DNA of 64,000 nucleotides, taken from the NCBI GenBank assembly GCA_022266195.1, contig WHVY01000004.1, positions 4,109,501 through 4,173,500 on the forward strand, read 5' to 3'. Position numbers and translations under genes: made by a program. The notes under the pieces were generated by a model. The model saw only the letters and a list, made by a program, of their open reading frames with translations, did not search any database and was not told where the DNA came from. Origin of the DNA: Tetranychus cinnabarinus. Lineage: Eukaryota; Arthropoda; Arachnida; Trombidiformes; Tetranychidae. Positions 1 through 10,700 of the stretch are shown here, piece by piece; the stretch's first letter is position 1; each line of letters starts with the position of its first letter.

Positions 1-2818
1 GATCATATGGGTTCACTTTTTGAATAGCTTCTGAAAAACAGTTGACAATGTTTGATGTAAGCAAACGTTTTTGTTTACTATTACCAATTGACTGATTAGT
101 GGAGCTGTAATTTTTAAAACATTACTGTTTGTTTTATTAATTGGATTTCTGGTTATAAAGGTGATTAGTAGATGAGTCAGGTAGGCTTAAGATGAAGATT
201 AAGATTGAAATGTAAAGGTTTGTCCATAGTAATGTAATATGGAGAGAAAGGTGAAGGAATTGATGACAGGGAGGTTACTTGGGAGGGACTTTGTTTTAAG
301 GATGATAATGATAATGAAGGAGAAGGATGGAAAGGATGTTGGTGAAGATGAGAAGTAAATCTTAGATATTGATTTTCTTACAGATTGACCTTTAAATAGG
401 AGACTCAGGAAGGAGAAATAAAATGACAATGGAATAAAAGAACAGGATTAAAATTGTTGAAGAAGACGAAGAAGATACATTTAAAAATGAGAGATGAAAA
501 ATGGTGATGACAGGAGCCAAAGGAACAAGAAGATGAAAACAAAGAAGAAGACAGAAGGTAAACAGGAAGATTGAATGAACAATGGCTATAATGATAGGTG
601 AAGACAGCTAAGAAGAGGAAGGTGATGATGAGGATGATTTTTTAAACTCTCCTCTTCAAACAAAAATGAAGACAAGGAGTTAATGTTTAGACTTTTCTTA
701 TTTTCTCGTCAATATCTTTTACCTTTTTTACTTTAAATTTTGTTTTCTTCTTATTATTACCATATTTTAGACTCGAAATTGGAAACCAAGGAATGAATTT
801 AAATTTTCCGCTCAATGAGATTTTCGCTCCCGCCTAATCATGTTTACTCTTTTGTCGTTGTTTGGTTGCTGTTGTCTCTTTTTGATATCACATTTCATTT
901 CTTTGAATGAATTAACTTTTTCTCAGTGATTACCTTCTTTATTTCTCTCTCACTCTTGTCAACGGGTGAATTAAGATTACCTTAATAGCAGTGTAAATTA
1001 TGTTAAGCCGGTGAGTTTGTTTTTTGTTTTGTTTCTCTTTTGTCTCTCTCTGTTTCTCCTGTCTCTTGCATTACTGTGTTCACCTTTTATTGTTTGCTGA
1101 CAGTTCTCATGTTTAAAACATGTTAAATCAACAACCCAACTGCTCACAGGTAAATAACGTTTTGACTGATCTTGGTATCAATTAGCCAAGAAAACGAATC
1201 AAGTGAACATCCTTTCCTATTGTTTATCAATCTGAATCAATCTTGAATTTTTTATTAATTTTCTATCTCTCAATCTCTTTCTTTCCAGAAAATTTGATTC
1301 GATTGACAAGAGGACTTTGACAATGAACCGTGCACAGGGTTAGGATTTCAAAAGGTAAATGAAATTTATTCTGCTTCTATCATCCTGGGATAGTGACCTT
1401 ACATTATCTCAACACTGACATGATTTCTTCTCATGATATTTTCTCTAATTTTCTATTATTTCTTTGGACTTTTTCTTTTTTTTCTTCAGGAAAATTGAGA
1501 TGCTGATTATACTTTGAGCAAACGGAAACGCCAATGGTCACCACATACAAACTATCCACTTGAAGCCCTTGGGAAACAAACAAGTGCTTATAGATTTATC
1601 CTCCATACTAATGACTTTATTATCTGCAAATTAACCTCAAATTTGGTTGTTAATGTGATGACAACTGATTACCTACGTTGACTTTTGTCCATTTCAATCT
1701 GAGTTTTCGTTTTCTAAATCATCATTCATTTGCATTTTTCAAGATAAAAAGATAGATCTTTAGATCATATTGCCGTATTTTTTTTATCTTTTGTGGTAAC
1801 TAAATAAATGTAAAGACATGATGAAGATGAATCTAAAAAATGAGCCATCATCACTTAAGCATCTCATCCATTATTTCAACTTCAACATAGTTTAAAGTTG
1901 TATCATCATCAATCAATAGTAGAGATATTTTTGCTTCCACATATCTCTTTATCAGAACTTTCAAATACCAATTGTTTATATTAACTCATGTAAATTGTTG
2001 ATTAAATAACAGCTGCTTATGATGTTTATTGCAATCCACATATTTCAATGATAATAATTTCTCCATCTATGCTTAGTCAGATGCAAATCTAAGAATCTGA
2101 CTGAAATAATAATGATTAATGACTATTAGAATAATTTAAATTTTTATTGAGTGAGTTGATTCACATTCAATATTATTATTAGTGAATTTAATTGCTTATA
2201 TCTAAACACATAATCTTTATGAAATCTTTATAATCTTTCTTTATGATGATTTAGAAACCAAATCTTAAATTAATGAAAGCTCAATTTACCACTTTAGTGT
2301 CTCAAATTAATCCTACATACTGTATTAATTATATTACCACCTAAGTAAACGACCAGGGCTTTGATAAGTGTTATTAAACGATCGTGTGAAGTATTTCTAA
2401 TCATTGTTATCCCAATTTTTGAAATCTTATTATTAATGTAACTGCGAAACAAGAATAATTTCTCATCGTCAAACCAAACACAAAGACATGAATATTGAAA
2501 CACATGGATGCAATTATAATTACAGCCGTTTTAAAAGTTTAATTAACTCTTAATATCTCACAGTACAACCAATTTAATTTGTTTAGCACTTTCACTTGAT
2601 CCAATAACCCAAGCAAACAAATTATTGAGAATCCAAGCTCTTAATTGTCTTCAAGTTTTCTAAACCTTTCACAATCTACCCACTATTTAAATAAGCAATT
2701 TGCATTTTCTCGTGATAATTATCTTTGCTATCATTTCTTAGTTTAATTTATCTTTACTTAATCAACTGATTTGATTTCAATATTTCAACAAAAGTTTCAG
2801 TTTCAGTTTATTTAGCAT
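1..2818. other. non-coding stretch, no gene recognised
   Basis: I see no long open frame with protein-like composition on either strand. The + strand is strongly purine-rich between about 240 and 610, with many GAAGA runs. There are scattered splice-like strings (for example a pyrimidine tract plus AG near 1288 and 1490) but no coding exon that I can join. It may hold untranslated or regulatory sequence of a gene to the left, including the downstream flank of glutaredoxin-5. Confidence 0.4.
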
Positions 2819-3316
2819 CTACTGGCTCTCCGTATCACTCAGAGCTGATTTTATACCAATCTGTTTGAGCATCTCGATTAATTCACCAGTCTTGTGCATT
2901 TGCAGAATAATATCACATCCACCAACAAATTGTCCATTGATATAAATTTGAGGTATGGTGGGCCAATTGGTATAATCTTTTACCGCTTGTCTTAAATCTT
3001 CATCACTTAGAACATCATATGCATCATAGTCGACTCCATGCATACGCAAAACCTATAGAAACAAAACATTAAAGGTTAATGATGTTGATGATTTTAAATT
3101 AGATGAACATTTGAAACTAACCTGAGTAACAGCGTTGCTGAAACCACATCTAGGAGCATTAGGGACTCCTTTCATAAAAACAACAACCTTATTAGATGAA
3201 ACCATTTTGTCAAGCTTATCTTTCCATTCTGGACTAGTAGAAAATAAAGCAGCGAATTGGGTTCGAGCAACAGGAACACGACCAATTGTCCTAACAAGAG
3301 ATGAGAGTAAAGACAT
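2819..3316 (-). CDS. GLRX5: monothiol glutaredoxin-5, mitochondrial
   Basis: Two exons: 3316-3122 and 3052-2819, joined in phase 0 across a 69-bp GT..AG intron, giving 142 aa. The first about 30 residues (start MSLLSSLVRTIGRVPVAR) look like a mitochondrial presequence. The thioredoxin-fold domain follows, with the monothiol active site CGFS at residues 57-60, then WPTIPQ and GGCD, the glutathione-binding signatures of the family. Known role of the family: it transfers [2Fe-2S] clusters, made by the ISC machinery in the matrix, to acceptor proteins, using glutathione as ligand. Length and motif order match animal GLRX5. The gene is divergent from the next gene (starts 321 bp apart), and exon 1 shares sequence with that gene's exon 1. 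The ATG at 3316 is the only start that gives the full presequence. Confidence 0.95.
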
Positions 3317-3637
3317 GATGAACCTTTACTAGACAAACAGAAATTGGAAAACTATTGAATGAAAACACAAAATCCAAACGTGAACTCAACTCCAATATTT
3401 AACCTTAACAACCAAAGTTACTCTTTGTTAACAACATCCAGGCAAAGGCGCTCAATTCAAATTTCTTTGACTCAAAATATTCAACATTTGAATTGAGCGC
3501 CTTATATATTTTGGAAGTTTTGAAGGTAACATTGGAGCTGCGGTCGTGTTTTGCTTATTATTTTGTTTTTATTAATCAATTGTGTTACACTTACTGTTAT
3601 TTTTTCTCGTATTTAATTAATTTTTAAACCCTTGATC
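3317..3637. promoter_or_regulatory. bidirectional promoter between divergent genes
   Basis: This gap separates two divergent start codons and so must hold both promoters and 5'UTRs. It contains a perfect 18-bp inverted repeat, 3445-3462 (AAGGCGCTCAATTCAAAT) and 3486-3503. Outward from each arm, both sides carry further matching strings, for example AAGGTTAAATATTGGAG on one side and AAGGTAACATTGGAG on the other. This suggests that one half is an inverted copy of the other. Confidence 0.6.
3445..3503. repeat. perfect 18-bp inverted repeat in the shared promoter
   Basis: The arms are 3445-3462 and 3486-3503, with a 23-bp spacer. They look like the centre of the inverted duplication that also covers the first exons of the two flanking genes. 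Confidence 0.85.
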
Positions 3638-4080
3638 ATGTCCCTACTGCCGTATCTTCTTAAGGCAGCTGGTCGTGTTCCTGCGACTCGCATGAGTAGG
3701 GTTCTTTACGCTCAAAGATGTGGTTTCAGTAAGCCTACTTCTCAGGTTAGTATCATTTTTATTATCACTTTAAATAGCATTTCAGAAGAGTTCACATTTT
3801 TAATTTCTTTGGTTTTTATTTCTAGGATTCTTCTATGTCTGGAGCTAGCAGTTCTACCTATGATTTCAATAAAACTACAGGATTCGACCGGATGACTTAC
3901 CCAGCGATAGAAAACTTACGCAAATTCAAAGATTCTCCAGAAATTGAGAAAAGACGATTCTTCTGGGTTGTACGAAGTATTGCTTTGTATGCGGGACTGT
4001 TTGGAATCTTTTCGATAATTTATTGGGGCATTCTTTATCCCCGTTTAATTTTCCAAATTTATGATCCATATCCTGGCTAG
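3638..4080 (+). CDS. small single-TM protein with glutaredoxin-5-like presequence exon
   Basis: Two exons: 3638-3745 and 3826-4080, joined in phase 0, giving 120 aa. Exon 1 (36 aa) begins MSLLPYLLKAAGRVPATR and ends RCGFSKPTSQ just before the donor, closely resembling both ends of glutaredoxin-5 exon 1, including the RCGFS string but without the rest of the domain. It is basic, hydroxylated and free of acidic residues, as in a mitochondrial presequence. Exon 2 (84 aa) has one hydrophobic segment (about residues 87-107, VVRSIALYAGLFGIFSIIYW) preceded by a charged helix and followed by a short tail ending DPYPG. This layout suits a small inner-membrane protein such as a respiratory-chain accessory subunit or assembly factor, but I do not recognise the family. 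The isolated CGFS cannot form a glutaredoxin active site, so no redox role is implied. Confidence 0.75.
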
Positions 4081-4590
4081 AAGACTTGAAATATCAGTGA
4101 AATCCTAGTTTGATTATTAGAATGTCTAAGCTATTAATATTGTTATTCAACATTATATTATCAACTATTGTCGATTCAAGCAATTAGTAATCTTTGAAAT
4201 TGACACTAGCCTACACAGTGAGTGTTACAAATGATTACAGTGTTTGAAAAGCATTTGCATATAAGTTCTTAATAATAAAACATGTATGCAGAAAACTGTT
4301 TCCAAACTTTATGTTAAACCGCGTTCTAACGAATTGATTCGCATTTCAAATGTCATTTTGAGCATAAAAGCCGCGGCCAGAACCAGTAAAGGATAACAAT
4401 ATATAAAAATTAAAACAGATGTATAGAATAATCATCAAGTTCAATTTTAATTCTATAATTAAGCAACATTCTCAATACTCTCGCCAATGAAATTAAATGA
4501 CAATTATTAACCAACTAAACTGATTGGCAGAAGACAAATTGAGGTGAAAAGTGGGGGAGGAAGATAAGAATTGAAGAAAATGATTCATAT
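4081..4590. other. 3' flanks of two convergent genes
   Basis: The gap lies between convergent stop codons. An AATAAA-type signal (AATAATAAAACATG) near 4270 could serve the + strand gene. No open frame of note. Confidence 0.5.
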
Positions 4591-4836
4591 TCAATCAAAT
4601 TTTTTGTTTTTGAGGTTAGAAATTTTCTCAATCTCTGATCGATAATCTTCCAGAATTTCGGAAGGCCTAATGAACCACATGTTATAAAGCAGTAAACCAA
4701 CAACTGGGATAGCAGGCCAGAGCCATTTTTCACTAATGATGGGCAGTAAACGTTTCTTTCCTCGGACTTGTTGACGAGAAACCACTGTAGCTAAGTTGAG
4801 TCCACGACGAACCATTTCTCTATTTAACAATGACAT
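4591..4836 (-). CDS. small single-TM protein, probably mitochondrial
   Basis: Single coding exon of 81 aa. The N-terminus (MSLLNREMVRRGLNLATVVS, then RQQVRGKKR) is rich in Arg/Lys and hydroxyl residues with no acid except one Glu, like a mitochondrial targeting segment. One hydrophobic stretch follows (about residues 39-55, LWPAIPVVGLLLYNMWF), then an acidic/basic tail (RPSEILEDYRSEIEKI). A 5'UTR intron is supported: donor AAAA|GTAAGT at 4975/4974 and acceptor TCTAG|G at 4846/4845, placing the ATG 9 bp into the second exon. The general form fits a respiratory-complex accessory subunit, but I do not recognise the family. It is convergent with the previous gene. Confidence 0.65.
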   Translation of the reverse strand: MSLLNREMVRRGLNLATVVSRQQVRGKKRLLPIISEKWLWPAIPVVGLLLYNMWFIRPSEILEDYRSEIEKISNLKNKKFD

Positions 4837-4975
4837 TGTGATAACCTAGACCAAAACACAGAGTGTAAGGGTGCAAAAAGACAATATGAATAGTAAATCA
4901 ATCAAAATGAGAAAAGGTATTGGAATTAGGGTTTAACACGAAACCTGGATTATAATTAAAAAAAATTAACTTACT

Positions 4976-5976
4976 TTTGCACAGGTTTTTTCTTTGTTAA
5001 CACACAATTAATTTAATTTCAACTTGAGTTGAACCACAATTTTTGCAAAACAGTGACTTTAAGGGACCGTTAACACATAACAAACTACAGTGTTGCAGCA
5101 ATATTAAATTTGTCCACAAATGTTATTATTATTGTATTAATAAATGTTATAAAATGGCCGGAATTATTACATATATTTAAATAGAATAGCTAAGACCGAC
5201 CAAATATAGGAAATAATCAAAATGAAAATATTTCATAAAATGTCACTGATGATTTTTTATAACAGTTCAAACTTGAAAATAGCTTATGTATTATACTACA
5301 ACGTTTACTGTGCTATATTAATTCAGTGCACCACAAACATTCAATCGTTTTTAAATTTTAAACTCTTCAAGCTGGTCAAGTTCTAAGCTCGTTTAATTCG
5401 CAAGCAATGACGAAATTGGTTACTGCAATGGGCTAGGCCAAGAAAAGATTTTAATTGAAAATCAATTTGTTTGTTGAAAATGCTGTAAAATATTTTTCAT
5501 AAGAAGAGTTTAAGGAGAATGAAAATGAATTTTATGAATATTTTCAATAAAATAGATTTAAATTATCTTTTAAAATTTTACTCATTGCTAATAATTTAAA
5601 ACTGATTAGTCTGATTTCATCCTTTCGATTGTGTTTTGACATAAAAATCAATCAGGTTTGATTTTTCATTACATTGTATTTTATATTTTCATTTATGCAA
5701 AATTTTAGCAGCTGAATAAAGAGTGATTGGCACGAATGTATTACAGTTTATTACAAGCTTTAACTGTGATGGAATAAGAATTGCGGTGCAAATGGAATTA
5801 ATAATCATTTTTAATATAAATATCACATAGAAAATGTTAAAAGCGATGTTTGGTCCATAATGATCATTTAAGAGATGATACTTATAGATAAATCTTTTAA
5901 GTCAAGTTTATAATAATTGTTATCATCAGTCAGTTGAAAGCTTATTTGGAATTTAATCTCGCCCATCGCCGAAATC
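4976..5976. other. intergenic, nothing recognised
   Basis: AT-rich sequence with no open frame resembling a protein on either strand. It should contain the promoter of the small - strand gene on its left and the 3' end of the F-box gene on its right. Confidence 0.5.
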
Positions 5977-7464
5977 CTAATGGCCCATCGCGTGTCTCAA
6001 GAACAAAGTCAATCGAGGCCTTTGAGGCGGTTGTATATCGATTTTGACTCCTCTGAGCCTCAAAAATGCCAAGCTTCTTTCCGTCACCTCGCTGCAGCCA
6101 AAAACTTCCAATCGCTCCAGCTTTTTACAATTTTCTCCAATCAATCTGTGATAAAGATAGAAGAAAAAAATCGATTATTAAATGATTTCGACTTTTAAGA
6201 GATGTAGACGAGCTTCATTTCACATTAATTTTGAACTTTACAGTGATTAGTCTCAGAGCTCAGTGAATATAACTCTGGGAAAAAACAGTAACTATTAGGT
6301 TGTCCGGAGCAAACGATGACTCTGTTTTTGTTTAATGAAATTTGATCTAATTGTCGTATGGAGATGAATATTCCTAGTTAGCATCATTCACTATCCATAC
6401 ATTTTTTGCAATGAATAAAAACCGGTTATCCCAATTAATTGCGAAGATATTTAAATTTAATTAGACAAAAACAGAGTCATCGTTTGCTCCGGACAACCAT
6501 ATACATAATGTATAAACATTTCTTAAAATTCAAGCTCATAGCTAAGACTAGACTTGTAAATAATGTTTACAAATCAAAAAGCTTGCATAAAATATTATGA
6601 GGAATCAAAATTGTTAAATGTATTGTTATTTTTATGAAATTATTCATTTATAAAATATAATGAAATCGCTCACCTAACACCATAATCTGTTATATGCCAG
6701 CAACCAGAAATGTTGAGATATTCAAGATTTTTAGATTGAGCAGCAACATTCATCAGAACACTGTCGGTGATTCCGTAGATGTTTGATAGAGATAATCTTC
6801 TCAGATTTGGACATCTGATTACCAAAGCAATCGCTGAATCGTCTGTAATCTCCCAACAACTCGTTAGGTCAACCTCTTCCAATAATGGGCAATTTAACGC
6901 TAGATGGGCAACAGCTATGGCATTCGTCCAACAACACTCCTTTAATTGAATAGATTTAAGGCCTTTGCAGTTGATTGCAAGTCTTTGAAGGCAATTATTG
7001 TTTACAGATAAACAGCAAGAAATATTCAAATGAGTCAAGTGTGGATTTTGTTCAATGATATTTTGTAGTAAATCATTTGAAATCCATTTACATTTATATA
7101 AATTGAGAATTCTCAAGTTGTAACAGTTCGCAGACAGAACACCAAATGCTTGAAGAGTAAAACGTTTACCAATCTTAGCTAAATCAACAACCAATAACGA
7201 GGACAAATAACAATGAACCAGATCCATCATTGACCGCGAAACTGACCGCAAAAGATACAAGTCTTTCCAAGTCAAATGGTCCAAAATATATGGAAACAAG
7301 ACATCATCCCAAGGTAACAAGAGCAACTTGTTAGTTGTTACTTTATCTTCACCATGAACAAATTTGATCAGTTGGTCTGTATTCAAATCATCACCTCCTT
7401 TGAGTTTACCTCCAAAGTTATCACATTGGTTTTCCTGATCGTCTTCTGGTTGATCAGCATTCAT
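5977..7464 (-). CDS. FBXL15: F-box and leucine-rich repeat protein, FBXL15-like
   Basis: Two exons: 7464-6674 and 6145-5977, 319 aa. The donor is GTTAG|GTGAGC and the acceptor CACAG|ATTG; the split Arg codon AG|A joins cleanly. The F-box lies at about residues 47-85 (LLLLPWDDVLFPYILDHL and on to VSRSMMDLV). A run of Cys-containing-type leucine-rich repeats follows (for example LNLYKCKWISNDLL, VDLTSCWEITDDSA, LNISGCWHITDYGV) and ends in exon 2 with LERLEVFGCSEVTERSLAF and a short tail. Length and arrangement match animal FBXL15 (about 300 aa). Known role: substrate receptor of an SCF ubiquitin ligase; in vertebrates it targets SMURF1 and so tunes BMP signalling. Whether this copy does so is inference. 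A more upstream in-frame TTG is not used; the first ATG is at 7464. The intron carries a TIR element at 6298-6498. Confidence 0.88.
6293..6503. mobile_element. short TIR element (MITE) in the F-box gene intron
   Basis: Perfect 33-bp terminal inverted repeats lie at 6298-6330 (GGTTGTCCGGAGCAAACGAT...) and 6466-6498. If three more bases are counted on each side, the element is bounded by TA at 6293-6294 and 6502-6503, the target duplication of Tc1/mariner elements. There is no transposase frame in the about 200 bp, so it is non-autonomous. The mariner assignment is inference from size, the TA and the GGTTGTCC terminus. Confidence 0.8.
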
Positions 7465-7643
7465 TGTTAAATCCAATTTTTGTCAGTTTAAATAAAATAT
7501 CTGAGTTGACAACAAAAATAAATCCTAAATATCGTTGATTCTGGTCCAAGAAGATATCGGAACAGGATAAAAGACTTAAAAATTAATTTCAACTGGAGAA
7601 ACCAAATCTTATAAAATACCAAAATAACTAAAACAGGCAATAA

Positions 7644-7778
7644 ATGGTAAGTTTTGCTCTTAAAAATGTAATATCGACAGGTGAGAGATGGTTTCAATCG
7701 GCAACTGGTCCCTTGGTTAACCTCGAAGATGATATAGATGATATTTTGGTTAACCGGTTAAAATTGGGTTTAAATTAA
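7644..7778 (+). CDS. candidate 44-aa microprotein
   Basis: An ATG frame of 44 codons plus stop starts 180 bp from, and divergent to, the F-box gene start. The peptide (MVSFALKNVISTGERWFQSA, then an acidic patch NLEDDIDDI and a C-terminal LKLGLN) has more balanced composition than most chance frames in this AT-rich sequence and resembles a presequence followed by an acidic segment. There is no recognised family. The ATG lies inside a GTAAGT-like string (ATGGTAAGT), so this could instead be an exon end with a donor. Low confidence. Confidence 0.25.
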   Translation: MVSFALKNVISTGERWFQSATGPLVNLEDDIDDILVNRLKLGLN

Positions 7779-10700
7779 AAACTTAATAGAGAGACATTGT
7801 CTTGTGACTGTTTTAAAAATATCGGTTAAGCTTGGATATCGATGAGTATCTGTTAAGATCACATTACAAAGTTGACTTTATCTTAACTAGCGATATTTGT
7901 AAATTTTTCAACTTGTTGATCAATTGTGAATGTTAGGCTTTCATCTGGCTTGTCGAGATGAACACTAGACTTTACTCAAGACTAGTGGCTAGAAAAATGT
8001 TCAAAAATATCGAAGAATCGAGAAGATAACTGGAAAAAGAGTGAGTAAAAAGACTGAGAGGTAAATAAATCTGAAAAGAGATTGCTCCGAGTTTCTATTT
8101 TCCGCCATTGCTCTTACAGTCGATTTGAGTTTCTAGAAAAAAAGCAAGCTTATAGCCTGACTATCAATCAACTTGATTGTATAACACTCGTTATATCCAT
8201 TGGTTAATCTGGTCATGTCTTTTTTATGAATCCAAAATGGATGAAAATGTTGTGTTTATCAACAATTTAATTAATGTTAATATGGGTGACTTTACCACCA
8301 AAAAAACCAACACATTTTACCAGAAAAAAAATATTGTTTTACATTAAGTCAACCATTATTTGTTATTAATTGTCATTAGTGAAATAATTGTTCCACTCAA
8401 TTGAAATGTCAATGAATAAAGGTTTTCATGGTGATGAAGTTAAATGAAGTTATGGTCAACTCTTTGCTCTTTTCATGCAACCTTCATCCATGTAATGATT
8501 GCTGGATATCTTTGTAACTTTTTTTCATCTAATTTTTTCCTTTTGCTTTAATGAGAATAAAATCCTTAATGTTTTCAATCTCAATTATTCAATTTGTTTG
8601 TTCTACTTAATCTAATGGCCACTCACCCGAATGTATTAATCTTGATTATTGAATTAGTCTAAAGTTTAGCTTGTGGACTCATTAATTTTAACATAATGAT
8701 CAAACAATCTCAATAGTTGGCCATTGTTATTAGATGAAAATTGTCAACTTTAACACCTTGATTTATCTCCTTGCAGATTGTTTTACCATCTATTCAAATC
8801 ATGTTATAACCACAAAAATGCTAGTCCAAGCAGTTCACTACAGTTACATGTATCATCAATTCAATTTACAGGCAGAGACAGAGTTCCTTGTGATACTTCT
8901 TTAACATAACACTCTGTTTGATCAACTGATTGTTAAAATGATGTTCATCGGAAAATCAGCTATCAACAGTCAAGTCTAATTGCAATTGATCATTGAATTT
9001 GCTAAATCGGTTGATCAAAATTTTTAGTCTACATTGAAGCAATGTCTGTCCAGAAAATTGATTGCAAAGTGTATTGTAAAGAGGATCGCGTAATTTCATC
9101 TTGTGGTTACAATTAACAAGATAATTTAATGAAACCAGTCTTGATGAGCTATTCCATGTAACCCAAGTATATTGCAACCAAATTGTCAATCCATTTGATA
9201 TTATTTCATGAAACTAATGCAAAATGGATATAAAGCAATAAAATTTGTGATAGTGATGGGCAACCGCTCCATGAGTTGATTCGTAACCGTACAATAGATA
9301 TTTGAAACAATTGACAAAAACGACATTGACATTTTGTTAAAGTCAATGAAAGTTGACACTGAGCAACCAGATGCTTTGACTTGATTAGACTTGATCATAA
9401 ATGATGAGAAATTTTTCAATTTAGATCAAGGCTTGATCATGAATGTCTTTGACATGAGAACTTGTAAATTGAAAAATTTATTGAAGCAGATTTGATGAAT
9501 CCTGATTAAAATCAGCTTTACAGCTTCTTAATCATAGTCAAGGTGGTCAAGAGATGACAAAGTGTAACCAGAGTGGTAATGGTTACAATACAATAGGATA
9601 ATTAACAATTGAAACGTCCTTTGAAGTGTTATCTGTTAGCAAAAAGAGGATAATTAATCAGAGTGAAGTTGATTTAAATTAATATTAGCACAGCTAATAG
9701 TTTACCATTTAGTTTAGTATTGAAAATATGAGCTAACAACAATCTGATAATCAATCTGATTATAGTTGTGAGAATGATTGATAATCATTGATCAGACTAA
9801 TTAGCATTGTAACATGAAATTTGTAAGTTAATTAGGATGAGAATGTTAATGATGTTGTTAAACCTTCAAAACACATACAATAAAGCTAAAGCAAACAAAA
9901 ATGATCAATTGTAAACCTTGTTTCTTGATTTGTTTTATTTCTTTCTCTCTCTATTTCGTTGATTTTTGTTACCTGATGATTAGTTTGTACTTTACAGTGA
10001 TCGTCTTGATTGATCTTTCATGATGACCATTGAAGGAGTTTTGATTGTAAAAGAAATTAGCTTCAAGTGGAGAAAGATTCATCCTCACTACAAGTAGGTT
10101 AATTAAACACGTATTGAGCACGGAACCATCCATTTCGTGAACATCATTACATAAACACAACACGGTTAACCAAATATGTATGCTTGTAATAATGAAATTG
10201 AAAGTTAACAAATATGGCTATAAATTCATGTCCAATGGTGTCCAATAATGTTGATAGGATTCCGTGTAAAGAGCAAGTCCTACTTTATTCTTTGGTATAC
10301 AGACATCATCCAATTGGTCTTTTCAACGGAGATCTCACAGTCCATTATTTGACCTGAGAAAATTGAAATGAAAAAGATAATCAGTATCGGAAGAAATGAA
10401 AAAAGGCGAGGATCAACAAGATTAACGATGAACAGAATGGCTTACCTTGTTAATGAGTGGATATGTCAACCATGAAGCGATAAGGAAAGATACAAAAGCT
10501 AAAACATAATGGTGGACAATTACGAGCACAAATAAGAGGTTAAATATTAAATGATATTCATCGTGTTTTAGATGATGATGAGAAGTGGTTAAGAGAAAAA
10601 AAAGAAAGAGTTACAGCTGATTAATAAGACGCAATACAAGGTGAAGAAATGGATGGTCACACACACGTTGAGAGGTGAGAATTTTGTTAATCTTGTTGTT

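Noticed and set aside
5980..6198. 72-aa + strand frame
   Set aside because: It is antisense to the last exon of the F-box gene, which shows clear LRR homology on the - strand.
10290..10560. A - strand hydrophobic open segment (LFVLVIVHHYVLAFVSFLI...) with a donor and a possible last exon
   Set aside because: No in-frame Met, the only upstream acceptor gives the wrong phase for the nearest ATG exon (around 10700), and the last exon would add two residues only. Too weak to call a gene.
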